A stretch of DNA of 64,000 bases from Schistosoma haematobium (GCF_000699445.3 NC_067201.1:22138533-22202532); one strand, 5' to 3'. Counted from the stretch's first letter, positions 1 to 11,040 are shown. Translations and numbers: made by a program. Notes: generated from the sequence alone by a model not told the origin.

Positions 1-359
1 AATATCCATCATCAATTAGTTTATTGAAATTTAATCATCATCCTTATCATCATGGTTCAATTCATTATCATACACCACGTAGTCGTAGACAACGTCGTTA
101 TTTAAGAGGTTTACTTGGTTTATCTATAAGTAATTTAAGTTTATCTATATGTTTACTTAGTTGGTGTATATGTCAAATTATTATATATAATATTAATGAA
201 CAATATTATATATTAAATGCATGGTTAACAATTATATCATTAATTAATATATGGACTATAGATATTGCACAAACATTAGAAATTGGTGCCATTTTATGGA
301 TTGCATTAGAACGTACACTTGGTATACATTGGCCTAGTGAAATACAAACTATGAATAAC

Positions 360-391
<32 letters not shown>

Positions 392-1112
392 AAAACTTTC
401 AATGAAATGTAATCTAATCCAATGTAAATTTTCATTGTTAAAAAATATTCTTAAAAAATGTAGATTACATAATCATTTTAATTCTTCTTCTTCTTCTTCT
501 TCTCCTTCTTGTTGTCGTTGTACACCTTTATTCATGAATCTATCATCATCATCATCAGTCTCAGCAACAACATCACCCTTAGCAACAACAACAAATAAAA
601 AATATCGTGAAAAACAAAAATCAATAATTTGGTTTCTTCGTGTTATTTTATGTTTATTACCATTAATTTTATTTATATTAGCATCAATTTATAGTTTAAT
701 GAATATAATACAACAAATTAAAAAACATAAATTATTATATCATCAACAATTACAACATGAAATACAACAACCCCAACCCCAAACCCAACCCCAACAACAA
801 CAATATCAAATTGATATTATATCAAAACTGAAAACTACTTATATTACACATAATAGTAGTATAAATAATGATCATCATCATAATAATAGTTATATACAAT
901 ATTTTAATTCATTAGTAGTATATAATTATTATATCTATGTTACTAATAATTTCTTTACTAAAAAGCATACATACTTATTCTTACATAAAATTCATATTAA
1001 ATATCAAACTTATATGTATTATACTAAATCTATTATACCAGCATTAATCATTGGACAATTTTTAGCACCATTAGCGATTTTAATTACAACAAATTTATTG
1101 ATTTATCAAAAA
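1..1112 (+). CDS. Internal exon of a divergent rhodopsin-like GPCR (TM2-TM5), 5' partial
   Basis: The frame is open from base 3 with no in-frame ATG before TM3, so the exon enters from upstream and TM1 is not in the window. TM2 lies around 105-190 and has the class A pattern LxISNLSLS. TM3 lies around 205-330 and ends in a Glu-Arg pair (ALERTLG) where DRY is usual. Intracellular loop 2 is long (about 90 residues) and holds 12 or so Asn from an AAT/AAC run (about 350-390) and a Ser run from TTC repeats (482-505). TM4 lies around 618-705. The TM4-TM5 segment is about 100 residues, rich in Gln and His. TM5 lies around 1035-1110 and ends LLIYQK. The exon ends in a full codon at 1112 before GTAAGT, a strong donor. 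The usual TM3 Cys of the extracellular disulfide is not evident. Receptor class is seen from the topology; ligand and G protein cannot be told. A peptide or orphan flatworm receptor is a guess. Confidence 0.8.
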
Positions 1113-1187
1113 GTAAGTTTTCTTTTTGTTTTACTTTATTATTGTTGAATTGTGTTGAACTATTTCATATACTTGGTGTTCACATTT

Positions 1188-1662
1188 GATTGGTCACTGG
1201 ATGGGTGGTGGGTGAGTAATTTCATATGTGTCAAATCGTTCTCAGTGTAAATCGAATGCTATTGACCAAGTTGTAATGTGGCTACTAATCTAGATGACTT
1301 GATATTGTGTGCATTATGTTGAGATAGAATGGTAGTTAGAAGTAGTCAGCAAGAAATCCTGTGTGATGTGTACCTGTAATCTTGAGGGAACTGATGCTCC
1401 CTGAGAGATTTGATCCTATATCACCCAGCTTCACAGTTAGAGATGTTACCACTGAGCTATCCGAGCCGCGACTGACCTTCTGTAGGACTGAGATGTATTC
1501 ATAATTGATTGATCACTGGGTGGTGATCAATGTCATGTGTGTCAAGTCCTTCGAATCCGTCAGAGAGCACCAGTTCCCTCAAGATTACAGGTACACCTTG
1601 CTGGCAAGTGCCAAATAGCACGAAACCCGACTCCAGAGTTTCCTGTTGACTACCTCCAACCA
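1188..1662. mobile_element. Family D SINE, minus and plus fragments (foldback)
   Basis: The left part (to about 1510) reads on the minus strand as a tRNA-like head, with an A-box-like GATAGCTCAGTGGTAACA and then AGCTGGGTGA. The right part (1511-1660) is on the plus strand and holds a degenerate hammerhead at 1596-1640 (stem II GTGC/GCAC, GAAAC). The same blocks recur at 21315-21660 and 56885-57340. Confidence 0.5.
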
Positions 1663-1922
1663 CTATTTACTTATGGTTGTTTTACTTGTATCTTCCCATT
1701 GTTATATAGGAATGTAATTGATCCGTCTCATGTTAGCAATATATGTGCATCCTATGCGAATTGCCTCTACATAGCCTTAAGTCATAAGCTTTTTAAGCAA
1801 AAACGGATAACAGCTAGCAATGGAGTCCAGAACAGAGCGAACATCAACAAGTCTAGGATGCAGGTACATTCAGCTGATGAGTCCCAAATAGAACGAAATG
1901 CGCGTTTCAAATTCAGACAATA
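1663..1922. mobile_element. Family A (Smα-like) SINE, foldback copy
   Basis: 1663-1833 is the minus-strand 3' half (ends ATCTTCCCATTG, then GCATCC..GAATTGCCTC). From 1836 the strand switches to plus: AACATCAACAAGTCT, GGTACATTCAG, then a degraded hammerhead (CTGATGAG at 1871, GAAAT). Confidence 0.65.
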
Positions 1923-2186
1923 AATATAATTAGTAGTTGTTGATATTAACATTGATATTATCTTCTTCTGTTTTCAGTTATATCATTTGGGATATTGACT
2001 AATTCTTTACGAAGTATATCATCTATGTTTAATTATAATCATCGATACTAAATCTATCAATCTGGGATTTGTCTTGATAATTTCACTTTATTTAGGTGAC
2101 TGATAATAAGTAACAACTCTAGTCGATGTACAAATGAACCGGGTCTTGTTAATGACTAATTAAAACTAAATTTACATATTTTTTAT

Positions 2187-2660
2187 CAGAATGGAGGGTT
2201 TGTGAAGATTATAGTGATAGAAAAGTTAAATTCGTGGGCTGATTAAAGTTAGACCACCATGGAAAATCTGGAAGTACTGGAAGACGGTCTCGTCCTATTA
2301 TAGGACTCCTCAGTAGTGCACATCCACGATCCGGCTCACGGGATTCAAACCCAGAACCTCCGGTCTCGCGCGCTAACCCTTAACCAGTGGAGTTCAACCG
2401 TGTCTTTTGTGAGGCAGTGACTCACTGAAGACAATGATAGACGGTGGTGAAATTTCGTGGATTAGTTGAAGTTAGACGTTTACACCGTTGGTGGTCTAGA
2501 GGTTAAGAGTTCACACACACAATACTAAATGTCCTGGGTTCCAGTCCAATGTGTAGGATCGTGAATGAGAACTGGTGAAGAGTCCTATAATAGGACGAAA
2601 CAGCCGCTCGAAGCTTCCAGATTTTCCATTGTGGTTTAGCATCTAAATTACTAGCCTCAA
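2187..2660. mobile_element. Family B SINE, foldback copy
   Basis: Minus-strand unit 2187-2390, with its tRNA-like head at 2328-2385 and hammerhead core damaged (GAGA for GAAA). It is followed by a plus-strand unit 2385-2655 with head, B-box-like CTGGGTTCCAGTCC and a decayed ribozyme. Confidence 0.65.
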
Positions 2661-4160
2661 TAATTATCGGACGCTTAACAAAGACTCATGGACTGAAGAC
2701 ACGAGAAAACCAGGATGAGATCAAACCTAGTCGTGGCTGCATCGACCACATGTTCACCATTCGTCAGGTTCTAGAATACAGTTATGTGTATCGGCATCCG
2801 ATAATGATAGTTTTTCTCGAATTAAAAGTGGCATTTAACTCTGTGGACCGAGAGGTTCTGTGGCAAAGTCTGTCATTGAAAGGTGTACCTCAGAAGTACA
2901 TAAACCTTGTGAAGGAACAACACTCGAACACTACCATTCGAGTCAGAGCTTGTGGAGAACTGTCATCTGATTCGGCAACTCCAAGTGGTGTCCGTCAAGG
3001 ATGTCAACTATCTCCATTTTCGTTCAACTTCATCATAGACATACTGATGGAAATAACGCTCTCATCGACTGAATTTTCTTGCATTGATCTCATTCCAGGA
3101 ACTACACTTATCGACTTAGAATACACAGATAACATAGTCCTGTTTGGTGAAGACGCCGATAAAATACACAGACTTTTGATGGCATGGAGCAACAATGCTA
3201 GGATGTTTGAAATGCGTTTCTCCCCCTCTAAATGTAAGATGCCACTTCAGGAATGGCCTGCATCAACATCTAAATTAAGGAAAGGGGATGAAGTAGTCGA
3301 ATGCGTCGATGACTTCACATATCTTTGAAGTCTGATCAGCCTCAATGTGTTGGTGTCTGATGAAATCTCTACACGGATTCGGTAACCTCGTCTGGATTTT
3401 GCCAATTTACGTCACCTATGGCGAACGTGAGCTATTCGTCTATCAATTAAAGAACGAGTATACTGCACACCAGTTCATTCTGTTCTACTTTACGGCAGCG
3501 AAACGTGACCATTAAGAGTACAAAATACTCGTAAGTAACTCGTATTTGATGACGGATGTCTTAGAAATATTGCTCGCATATGCTAGGATCATCGGATAAG
3601 TAATAGTGAGGTTTGACGCAAGGTATTAAAGAATGATGGTAAATCAGTTTATGAAGTTGTGAATCTTCATCGACTGAGATGGTTGGGCCGCGTATAACGC
3701 ATGTTCAACTACCGAATACTACGGCGCGCAATGTTGACTAGTGTTGGAGACGGTTGGAAGAAAGTTAGGGGCAGACAAACTAAAATATCTCATCAGTCCT
3801 TGAAGCCATCAAATTCTGGTCTTAGTCATGTTGGTAGATGCAGACTACTTGATTGGGGTCCATGCGACCATCGTAACCAGTAGTGATTGGAGACTATGGG
3901 TGACATGGCTCAGAATCGATCACAGTGGCGTCGGTTTATACACTCTCTGTCTACCTTAAAACTGTGCGATTAAAGTCGCTTCATATCTTTGTTTCTACAA
4001 ACTAATTCTTTCTTCCTGTACTATATCCTTATATGCAATCTTTCTTTTATATATTACTACCATTGAATTAACTTCTCCTATGAATTTGGTGTTCATCTTA
4101 TTGTGTTAATGTGGTATGGTAACTTGAACCTGGTCTTACGTTGTATCCGACTGATTGTAT
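2661..4160 (+). mobile_element. Non-LTR retrotransposon family G, 5'-truncated, broken reverse transcriptase
   Basis: Starts inside the reverse transcriptase gene. The longest open stretch (2750-3328) gives the RT blocks GCIDHMFTIRQ, VFLELKVAFNSVDRE, SGVRQGCQLSPFSFNFIIDI and LEYTDNIVLFGED (the catalytic YADD-type box reads YTDN), then VDDFTYL and a stop. Further C-terminal pieces follow in other frames, e.g. 3701-3883 (LRRAMLTSVGDGWKKVRG, HVGRCRLLDWGP), so the copy is a pseudogene with frameshifts. The 3' UTR runs to the family end near 4160. CR1/Jockey-type clade is likely; I do not assign a named element. The tract 2889-3687 is almost identical to 19242-20040 on the other strand. Confidence 0.8.
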
Positions 4161-4571
4161 TCTCATAATCTCTATTTTACGTAATAAATTAATCCATCAT
4201 CCATATTAACTCTCAGTTGGGTAGATGTAAACTTCTATCTTTTTTGGTCAATTTTGTTCTCTTCTTTTAAACATTGTAAGAGAATAAACTGAACTATTAT
4301 TCCCGTTTTTTTTGTTCTAGATTATAACACGCATTGAAAGTATTCAAATAACTGTTGAAACCCTGGAATCACTAGACAATTGTTTTTTTTTTCTATCATA
4401 GGAGACTTTAATCGAGTGTATCCCCTACCTTTATCAATAATTGAATCTGATACATTTAAGTATTGCGTGTTAGCTTTTAACCTGTTGAATATTGATTATC
4501 TATTTGATTGTCTATCGAAAAATCAATACACAATGTAATCACTAAAATCATTTTATAGTAATATGACTTAA
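4161..4571. other. AT-rich stretch, nothing recognised
   Basis: No coding-like frame, and no match to the families defined in this window. Confidence 0.5.
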
Positions 4572-5056
4572 TATCAGAAGGGATTTTATGGAGATTGTAG
4601 TAATTTCAGTTGTTGAGATCATGAGTCAATTGAAACTAGATCACCATGAAAAACCTGGAAGCACTGAACGGCCGTTTCGTGCTATTGTGGGACTCCTCAG
4701 CAGATGTACATTCTTCAAGATGTATATCTTGGAGTTCTAGTGAGAAGTAATGACCAGTGGAGTTCAAATGGGTCTGTTGTGAGATAATAACTAGCTGATG
4801 AAAATGGTGGATGTGTCGCTCAATTTCTTGGATGAGTTGAAATTAGACATTAAAACCGTTGGATACCAGCCGGCTCAGTAGTCTAGTGGTTAATTGCTCG
4901 CGCGCGAGACCGGTGGGTCCTGTGTTTGGGTTCAGAGAGGTGGGATCGTGGCTCTGTACTGCTGAGGAGTTCCACAATAGGATGAAACGGCCGTCCAATG
5001 CATTCACGTTTCCCATGGTGGTCTACCGTCAATTGACTCATGATTTCAATCTGTGA
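4572..5056. mobile_element. Family B SINE, foldback copy with two ribozyme modules
   Basis: The minus arm 4572-4700 starts ATCAGAAGGGATTTTATGG and holds an antisense hammerhead with intact core. The plus unit 4701-5056 has leader, head (GGCTCAGTAGTCTAGTGG) and a hammerhead whose core is intact: CTGAGGA 4962-4968, GAAA 4984-4987, stem III ACGGCCGT, site GTC then CAATGC. Confidence 0.7.
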
Positions 5057-5289
5057 TATAATGATGTGTTAAAATTAACAATAGAAACAGATATCTTGTT
5101 GAAATATTTAGATGTCAGGAATATGTAGCCTGCAGGCTGTCAAAGTTTAGTGTACAACAATAAGCTATCATAACTCCATTAGGCATGTCTATAATTGAAT
5201 CAAAGCTAGACAATTTCTTGAAAAGTTTATTATTAATTACTTCAGGTAGTTTCCTCTTATTGTACTCCACGTACTGTTTCTATCTCTAT

Positions 5290-5800
5290 TTATTTATTTA
5301 CTTAAACACATAAAATATTGGTACAAAGAGGCACCAAATAGATATGCGACACATAAATCATTCGATTTGTGTGAGGTCTGGGATACTATTCGGGTGCCTA
5401 AACTGAAATAGGTGGTTTTCTCAGGGGTCCACACTCAGGGCCTTTGACCTAAAAGTCTAATCCACAAGGTAGTGGAAAAACGTCTGGAGATGCAGTCCCA
5501 TGGTAGCCGGTGACCAATAATTGCTTCATACGCTATTTATTCCTTCAGAATACTGGATCCCATGTGACTATTGTTTTGGAATGAGGGTTTTACAACTCCC
5601 CTAGGTGAAATCTCCGTGTCCACCAACCCGGTTAAAGCACCGGACATTCGCTTTTCATCCTCTCAATTTCGTAAACAACACCCGTGGTGTGAGAAGGCAG
5701 TAGTTGTATACGCGTGGCCATATGAAAGCATTTCGAGAGTGAGAGCTGTCTTTCCCCACTGTAGGCCGTACCAGAGCATTTAGGTGTACTGCTATTCACC
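5290..5800 (+). repeat. Family C repeat, near full length
   Basis: Begins TTTATTTATTTA then AAACACATAAA..TTGGTACAAAGAGGCACC. Read on the minus strand it ends in an A/T-rich (TAAA)-like tail, so it is probably a minus-strand retroelement 3' end. No known protein was recognised. 5302-5591 is identical to 10062-10351. Confidence 0.6.
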
Positions 5801-6082
5801 AAAATAATTTACAACCTGATCAATTAGTGATATTAAGATGTTTCTTTTCATAAAAAAAGGCAATAGATAATTCATCTGTGTTAATATTGTTTTCATGTGT
5901 CTTGTACACTATGAAAGATTGTCCTTGAATAAAGATGTAGAAAAGTTAAAAGTACTTTGTAATTTTGATTTAGTACTTGATTCAATCAAATTAGGCAATC
6001 ACAAGACTGTTTGATGATTATCCATTTTTGAAATATCATTCAGTACATAACCAACAATGTTTATCTTACAATATTCGGTGTA

Positions 6083-6185
6083 TATTCGTGGTTATTAGTC
6101 CGTCAGTCAGTCAGCTACAAGGTTGGACCAGGCATATATGTGCATCGGTTCAAGTTGCTATACCTCAATACCTTAATAGTAGTGT
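6083..6185 (-). mobile_element. Family G 3' terminal fragment
   Basis: CAGTCAGTCAGCTACAAGGTTGG is the minus-strand form of the family G 3' end and (TGAC)n tail seen at 35680-35730. Confidence 0.6.
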
Positions 6186-6269
6186 TTATCCACAACTTTA
6201 TCAGGAATCCAACCAAACATCATCAGATCTTATAGTCAGTTAAGTGTCTCTTTAAGAGGACTCAAAGAA

Positions 6270-6800
6270 TTTGTACTTCTGACACGGTGGTAAAAGATGA
6301 AAAGTTACTGAGTGACACATTAATAGCAAATGGTTATCCACTAAAGTTTATTAATAGGTGTAAAAGTCAGTTAGTGACAAGACCTCTTGTTTATTCAGTT
6401 CCATATAGAGGTGAATTCAACAGTATAGTTTTAAGAAAGAGATTGAAAGCAGTTATCGAGAAAACCTATTATGCTGCTAAATTGGTTGTGGTTGAAAAGT
6501 CTAAGCCCATGGTTCCAAATAGACCCAGACAGTGCACTAATGATTACATCACATCCGATTGTATTTATCAATTTACATGTTTGTATGGACACACATACAT
6601 AGGGAGTAGTAATTGAACAATGCAATCAAGGGTCATTGAACATGTGCCTAGATGGCTTCAAAATCAATGTGTGTCAGATGATCCGGTCAACGTGCATAGA
6701 AATTGTTAGGGACGAATCCTTAAGTTTATTGAAGCCTTGGCTATTCGTAAATTGAAACCCCTCCTCACTTATGTGTACAAAAACAATTTGTCATAACCTT
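6270..6800 (+). pseudogene. Penelope-like element relic: RT thumb and GIY-YIG endonuclease
   Basis: The open frame 6287-6616 encodes KLLSDTLIANGYPLKFI, typical of the region just after the RT in Penelope-like elements. It then gives PNRPRQCTNDYITSDCIYQF and CLYGHTYIGSSN, the core of a GIY-YIG nuclease (Y-x-F-x-C, then YIG). A TGA interrupts directly after SSN; beyond it the frame continues with RVIEHVPRW (the conserved Arg and Glu-His) and ALAIRKLKPLL. A further TAG near 6707 breaks it again. In intact elements this domain nicks target DNA; this copy is dead. Family identification is by motif recognition. Confidence 0.7.
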
Positions 6801-6920
6801 GAATTTACCTTGGTAATCCTTAAGTCATTCTATGGCCTAAGATAACGCGACAATTTCTTATTCTTTCTCTCCCGTTTGTTACTTCTTTACTTGAACTTTC
6901 ATTTAATTGACCTTTATTAG

Positions 6921-7243
6921 TATCAGAAGGGGTTTTGTGAAGATTTTAGTAATTTAAACAGTTGAGATCATGGATCAGTTGGAGCTAGATCACTATGGAA
7001 AACCTAGAAGCATTGAACGGCTGTTTCGTCCTATTGTGGGACTCCTCTGTTGTTGCGCGAGACTGATAGGTCCTGGGTTCGAATCCCGTGAGGCGGGGTC
7101 GTGGATGCGCACTGCTGAGAAGTTTCACAATAGGACGAAACGGCTGTCCAGTGCTTCCAGGTTTTCTATGGTGATCTAGCTTCAGTTGACTCATGATCTC
7201 AACTGTTGAAATTACTACAATCTGCACAAAACCCCTTCTGATA
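6921..7243. mobile_element. Family B foldback element with perfect 19-bp terminal inverted repeats
   Basis: Ends are TATCAGAAGGGGTTTTGTG at 6921-6939 and its exact complement at 7225-7243. The arms (6921-7050 and 7112-7243) are about 130 bp and roughly 85% complementary. Each holds a hammerhead-type block, on opposite strands. The short middle keeps only half a tRNA-like head, with B box GGTTCGAATCC near 7077. The plus-strand core is mutated (CTGAGAA). Confidence 0.8.
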
Positions 7244-7254
7244 ATAGATTATAA

Positions 7255-7420
7255 TTAGATAATCTCTGTAAATCAAGAAGCACTGAATGGCCGTTTCACC
7301 CTAGCTTGAGACTCCACTGAGATATGCATCCATGACTATACCAAGAAGAATCGAACCCATGACCTTCAATCTCGTGCACGAACATTTAATCCCTAAACCA
7401 CTGGATCATAGCATAATGAC
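7255..7420 (-). mobile_element. Family B SINE fragment
   Basis: Antisense hammerhead block (GGCCGTTTCACCC) and a complete minus-strand head with the B box as GAATCGAACCC and the A box near 7395. Confidence 0.6.
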
Positions 7421-7621
7421 GTTTATATGTCCAGATTTAATTGATTTTACAATTTAGCTTGGCAATTGTCAAGTTCTACTAAAAGATATCTATTGAAGTA
7501 GAATTTTGTGATTTTAGTGATATGTCTCTTACTTGAACACTTGACAATGACTTTCAATCATTTTCTAGTTCTCAAAAATATCTCTTATATCATGTTTTGA
7601 ACTCGTCATCAGAATATATTT

Positions 7622-7975
7622 TCATCATAATGTTCATATCTACTCTGGGATTCGAACTAAGTCCCTTTAGCTTCAAACTCTAAACATGTTATTTATTTAA
7701 TTATTTAGTTGAGATAGCCTCTCATTTCACTTGGTATTGTTTGGCTTGTATCCTCCCATTGAGGTTTAAGACTGCAATTGATCAGTCTGTTATTGGCATA
7801 TGTGAATACTGTACGTATGCCTCGCTTCAAACGTCATCGCGAATCGTACTGGGTTCGAGTCCCAGGGCGAACATCAACTCTGAGATTCAGGTACATCCAG
7901 CCGACGAGTTACAAACAGGACGAAACGCGCGTCCTGGATTCCACTGCTAGCCACTATCTATCATTGATTACAAAA
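7622..7975. mobile_element. Family A SINE fragments, foldback
   Basis: 7622-7690 is a faint minus-strand head. 7725-7840 is the minus-strand 3' end joined, within the head, to a plus-strand copy from about 7841 (B box GGGTTCGAGTCCC). The hammerhead at 7898-7945 keeps GAAAC and GCGCGTCCTGGATTCC, but its core reads CCGACGA. Confidence 0.65.
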
Positions 7976-8034
7976 AGCCTCTCATTTGTTTAAAGTATAT
8001 GAATTTTCATTTGATTTGATAAGGATTTTTGAAT

Positions 8035-8145
8035 TATTTCATTGTTAATATTCTCAACTGAGTATTTATTAGTTTCTTAGTTGCAATATATGCACCTTAT
8101 GCAGATTGTCTCAATGAAGCCATTATGTAACAAGTTTACATAGGT
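8035..8145 (-). mobile_element. Family A SINE 3' fragment
   Basis: Decayed minus-strand 3' half: ATATATGCACCTTATGCAG, ATTGTCTCAATG, AAGCCATTATGT. Confidence 0.45.
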
Positions 8146-8396
8146 TGATGTTAGACACTATCACCATTGGATACCGGCTCAGTGATCCAGTAGCTTAAGC
8201 GTTCACGCGCGAGACTGAAGGTCCTGGGTTCGAATCTTGCGAGCGGGATCGTGGATGCGCACTGCCAAGGAGGAGTCCCACAATAGGACGAAACGGCCGT
8301 CCAGTGCTTTCAGGTTTCCAAAGGCGGTCTAACATCAATCGGTTCATGATCTTAATCAAAAACTTAATAATCTCCACAACCCCGATACTAGTATTT
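8146..8396 (+). mobile_element. Family B SINE
   Basis: Leader, tRNA-like head (GGCTCAGTGATCCAGTAG; GGTTCGAATCTTG), then a hammerhead block with an insertion in the core (GCCAAGGAGGAGTCC); stem III and GTCCAGTGC are kept. Confidence 0.7.
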
Positions 8397-8617
8397 ACAT
8401 AGAATAGTTAGATAACCTAAACTTTTACTTCTCAAGGTCATGATTAACCTTGATAGTTTAACATCTCAAAATATGGAAGAAATTAACAACAAAGTAGGTA
8501 ATTATTCCATTCAGGTTACAATGTGTAGTCGATTGTTTTTCCTGGAATTTCTGGATAGTCTCCACTGGATTCTAATTAAACAAAGTGTTTTCACCTTTTT
8601 GCAAGAGTTAATGACTA

Positions 8618-8790
8618 CGTAGACTCAATAGCTAATTGGATAATGTGAAGGAGTTTGAAGCAATAAGTACTAGGCTTAAATCCCAGAGTGAATATCACCT
8701 TTGGGATGTAGGTACTCTTAGCTGACGAGTCCCAAATAAGACGAACTACACGTTCTAGATTCTACTGCTAGCAATCATTCAACCTTAAAA
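8618..8790 (+). mobile_element. Family A SINE
   Basis: Head (GACTCAATAGCTAATTGG), B box region GCTTAAATCCC, and a hammerhead core CTGACGAG at about 8739 with GAAC in place of GAAA. Confidence 0.65.
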
Positions 8791-9097
8791 GAAGTATTAT
8801 TAGTGACAGTGAAGATGATTAGACATAAAGAATGTGATTCAAGAAGAAAGAAATAGGATCTTATAGTATATGGAAGTAAATTCATTGCAAGTATCATTAC
8901 AACCAATTCTGATCTTTAACTATTGAACAAGATAATCACAAGGACTGTAATCAGACAATTTGAACAAACAACATGAATCACATCAGCAATTGATGACTTC
9001 ATGAATTGATACTACATCCCAGTTTGATAGTTCACTTATCAAACTTAGGTTTATATACTCATGTTTGAGTTATACTATTTTATATGATAGCTTATGA
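8791..9097. other. AT-rich stretch, nothing recognised
   Basis: No coding-like frame or repeat match seen. Confidence 0.5.
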
Positions 9098-9375
9098 TAC
9101 AGTCATTCGCTTACTTACTTACTCACTTACTTACGCCTGTCACTCCCAGTGGAGAATAGGCCGCCGACCAGCATTCTCCAACCCACTCTGTCCTGGGCCT
9201 TCCTTTCCAATTCTATCCCATTTTTGGTCATTTTTCTCATGTCTGTCTCCATTTCTTGGCATAATGTGTTCTTTGGTCTTCCTCTTCTCCTATGGCCTCG
9301 AGGATTCCATGTGGGGGCTTGCTTTTTGATGAAGTTGAATGCTTTCCTTAATGTGTGTCCTATCCACAATTACTT
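9098..9375 (-). mobile_element. RTE 3' end with (AAGT)n tail
   Basis: The minus strand encodes [21 protein letters not shown] and [16 protein letters not shown], the C-terminus typical of schistosome RTE elements, followed by the tail CTTACTTACTCACTTACTTA (plus-strand view) at 9108-9134. Confidence 0.8.
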
Positions 9376-9394
9376 ACTCACTTGCTTGCACTGA

Positions 9395-9780
9395 AATGAA
9401 TAGGACAGGGTCAAAATCTATTGCTTGCCCCTTCCAACCAAACAAGTTGGTGAAGCTTAGTAGGCCCTTCTCGAGAGAAACAGGCGACATCGAAGTACGA
9501 CACAACTAGAATAGCGGTTTTTGCAACCGGTTGGAACTTGCCCCGTAATGAGCAACCCCGCACATTACATGCATCACTTTTTTGAATTTTTGTCGTTTTT
9601 TGATCCAAGAGTAATTGTGCTGTTATTCTTTGTGGATCTCGTAATCGGTTTGAGAGTATCGATCAAGTGGGTGATTAGCCTGATCTCTACCATCCGGATT
9701 ATCGTCCCACTATCCAGGAGGTAAGACGTGGACGTGTGAGTCGGGTTTCGCCTCCTAATCTATCTAATCTTTTAGAGTCA
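9395..9780 (-). repeat. Repeat H (unclassified)
   Basis: The minus strand has a 65-codon open frame (9411-9608) containing NVRGCSLRGKFQPVAKTAI and CFSREGPTKLHQLVWLEG, which I take to be repeat-derived, perhaps a retroelement 5' region. GC content is higher than the surroundings. Function unknown. Confidence 0.4.
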
Positions 9781-10049
9781 TTTAAGTATCGTTTCAAGAT
9801 AATTATTTAATTATACCTTATATAATCTAGACATATATATGTATGAATTAGGAATAAAACTGACACTTATAATTAGTCATATAAATAAATTGTGTAATAA
9901 ACATAGTAGACAGTATGAACAGTAAATCATAGTAAGGAAAATCTCTATCTCTCTCTCTGTATAACACCAATTTTATGTTTGTATATAAAAAATATGGGGA
10001 AAATAGATTAGAGAAGGAGACAATTAAATGGGAAAATTTCACTTAAATT

Positions 10050-10565
10050 TTATTTCTATTCATTTAAACACATAAAATATTGGTACAAAGAGGCACCAAA
10101 TAGATATGCGACACATAAATCATTCGATTTGTGTGAGGTCTGGGATACTATTCGGGTGCCTAAACTGAAATAGGTGGTTTTCTCAGGGGTCCACACTCAG
10201 GGCCTTTGACCTAAAAGTCTAATCCACAAGGTAGTGGAAAAACGTCTGGAGATGCAGTCCCATGGTAGCCGGTGACCAATAATTGCTTCATACGCTATTT
10301 ATTCCTTCAGAATACTGGATCCCATGTGACTATTGTTTTGGAATGAGGGTTTTCCAACTTCCCTAGGTGGGTCCTTCGTGTCCACCAACATGGTTAAAGA
10401 GTCAGATGTTCGCTCTTCGTCCTCTCATTTTCGTTGAAGACACTCCCGCCGCAAGATGAATGTGAGTAGGAGTCCCCTGTCAGTGGTTGTATGCACGTGG
10501 CCATGTTCGAGCATTTAGAGGGATGGAGCTGACTGTTCTCACTCTCGGCCGTATCAGGGCACTTA
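10050..10565 (+). repeat. Family C repeat
   Basis: Second near-complete copy. Its first 290 bases match 5302-5591 exactly; beyond 10351 the match falls to roughly three in four. Confidence 0.6.
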
Positions 10566-10849
10566 CAATAATTAATTATACTTTCGTTTCAGGTATTATT
10601 ACCACTGTTAGTTTTGTTAGAAACATATGGTTTATGGAGTAAATGATTGTTTTGGGGAAGCACTTTGTCACCTATTTTTTCATTTACACGTTTCAATATA
10701 TCTTTTTATGTACTGATAACTGAATGGATAGATTCCTAGACTTGGACTTCACATGAAAATTTATACTAATCTCTTCAAGAGTTAGTGCTTGATCTGTTAA
10801 GTTATTGAAATAGATAAATTATCTTGAATCATCATAAATAGGGTATTCG

Positions 10850-10962
10850 TTAAACAAGACGTTGGATATCGGTGCTAAATTTATGCCACACTCTTTTGTT
10901 TCCGATATTTTACAATCAGACACATCAATAGTTGAACAGCTATTTGTATAGGTAAAGATTGG
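10850..10962 (-). other. Coding-like segment behind an acceptor-like site (weak exon candidate)
   Basis: On the minus strand a pyrimidine-rich run and ..ACAAATAG precede an open frame encoding STIDVSDCKISETKECG and NLAPISNVLFNEYP. No family recognised and no partner exon found. It lies antisense inside the GPCR intron. Confidence 0.15.
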
Positions 10963-10974
10963 AGGTAGGATTAA

Positions 10975-11040
10975 GGGAGAACTAACTAACGAGTCCCAAA
11001 TAGGACTAAACACATGCCTTGGCCTCCGCTGTTAGCTACA
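10975..11040 (+). mobile_element. Family A hammerhead remnant
   Basis: CTAACGAGTCCCAAATAGG, then TAAAC for GAAAC, and CCTTGGCCTCCGCTG; only the ribozyme part survives. Confidence 0.55.

Noticed and set aside
1444..1475. Possible minus-strand tRNA gene
   Set aside because: tRNA-like GCTCAGTGGTAACA is repeated in all family D copies and lacks a full cloverleaf.
3004..3195. Antisense 63-codon frame, identical at 19731-19922
   Set aside because: Shadow of the family G reverse transcriptase in both duplicated copies.
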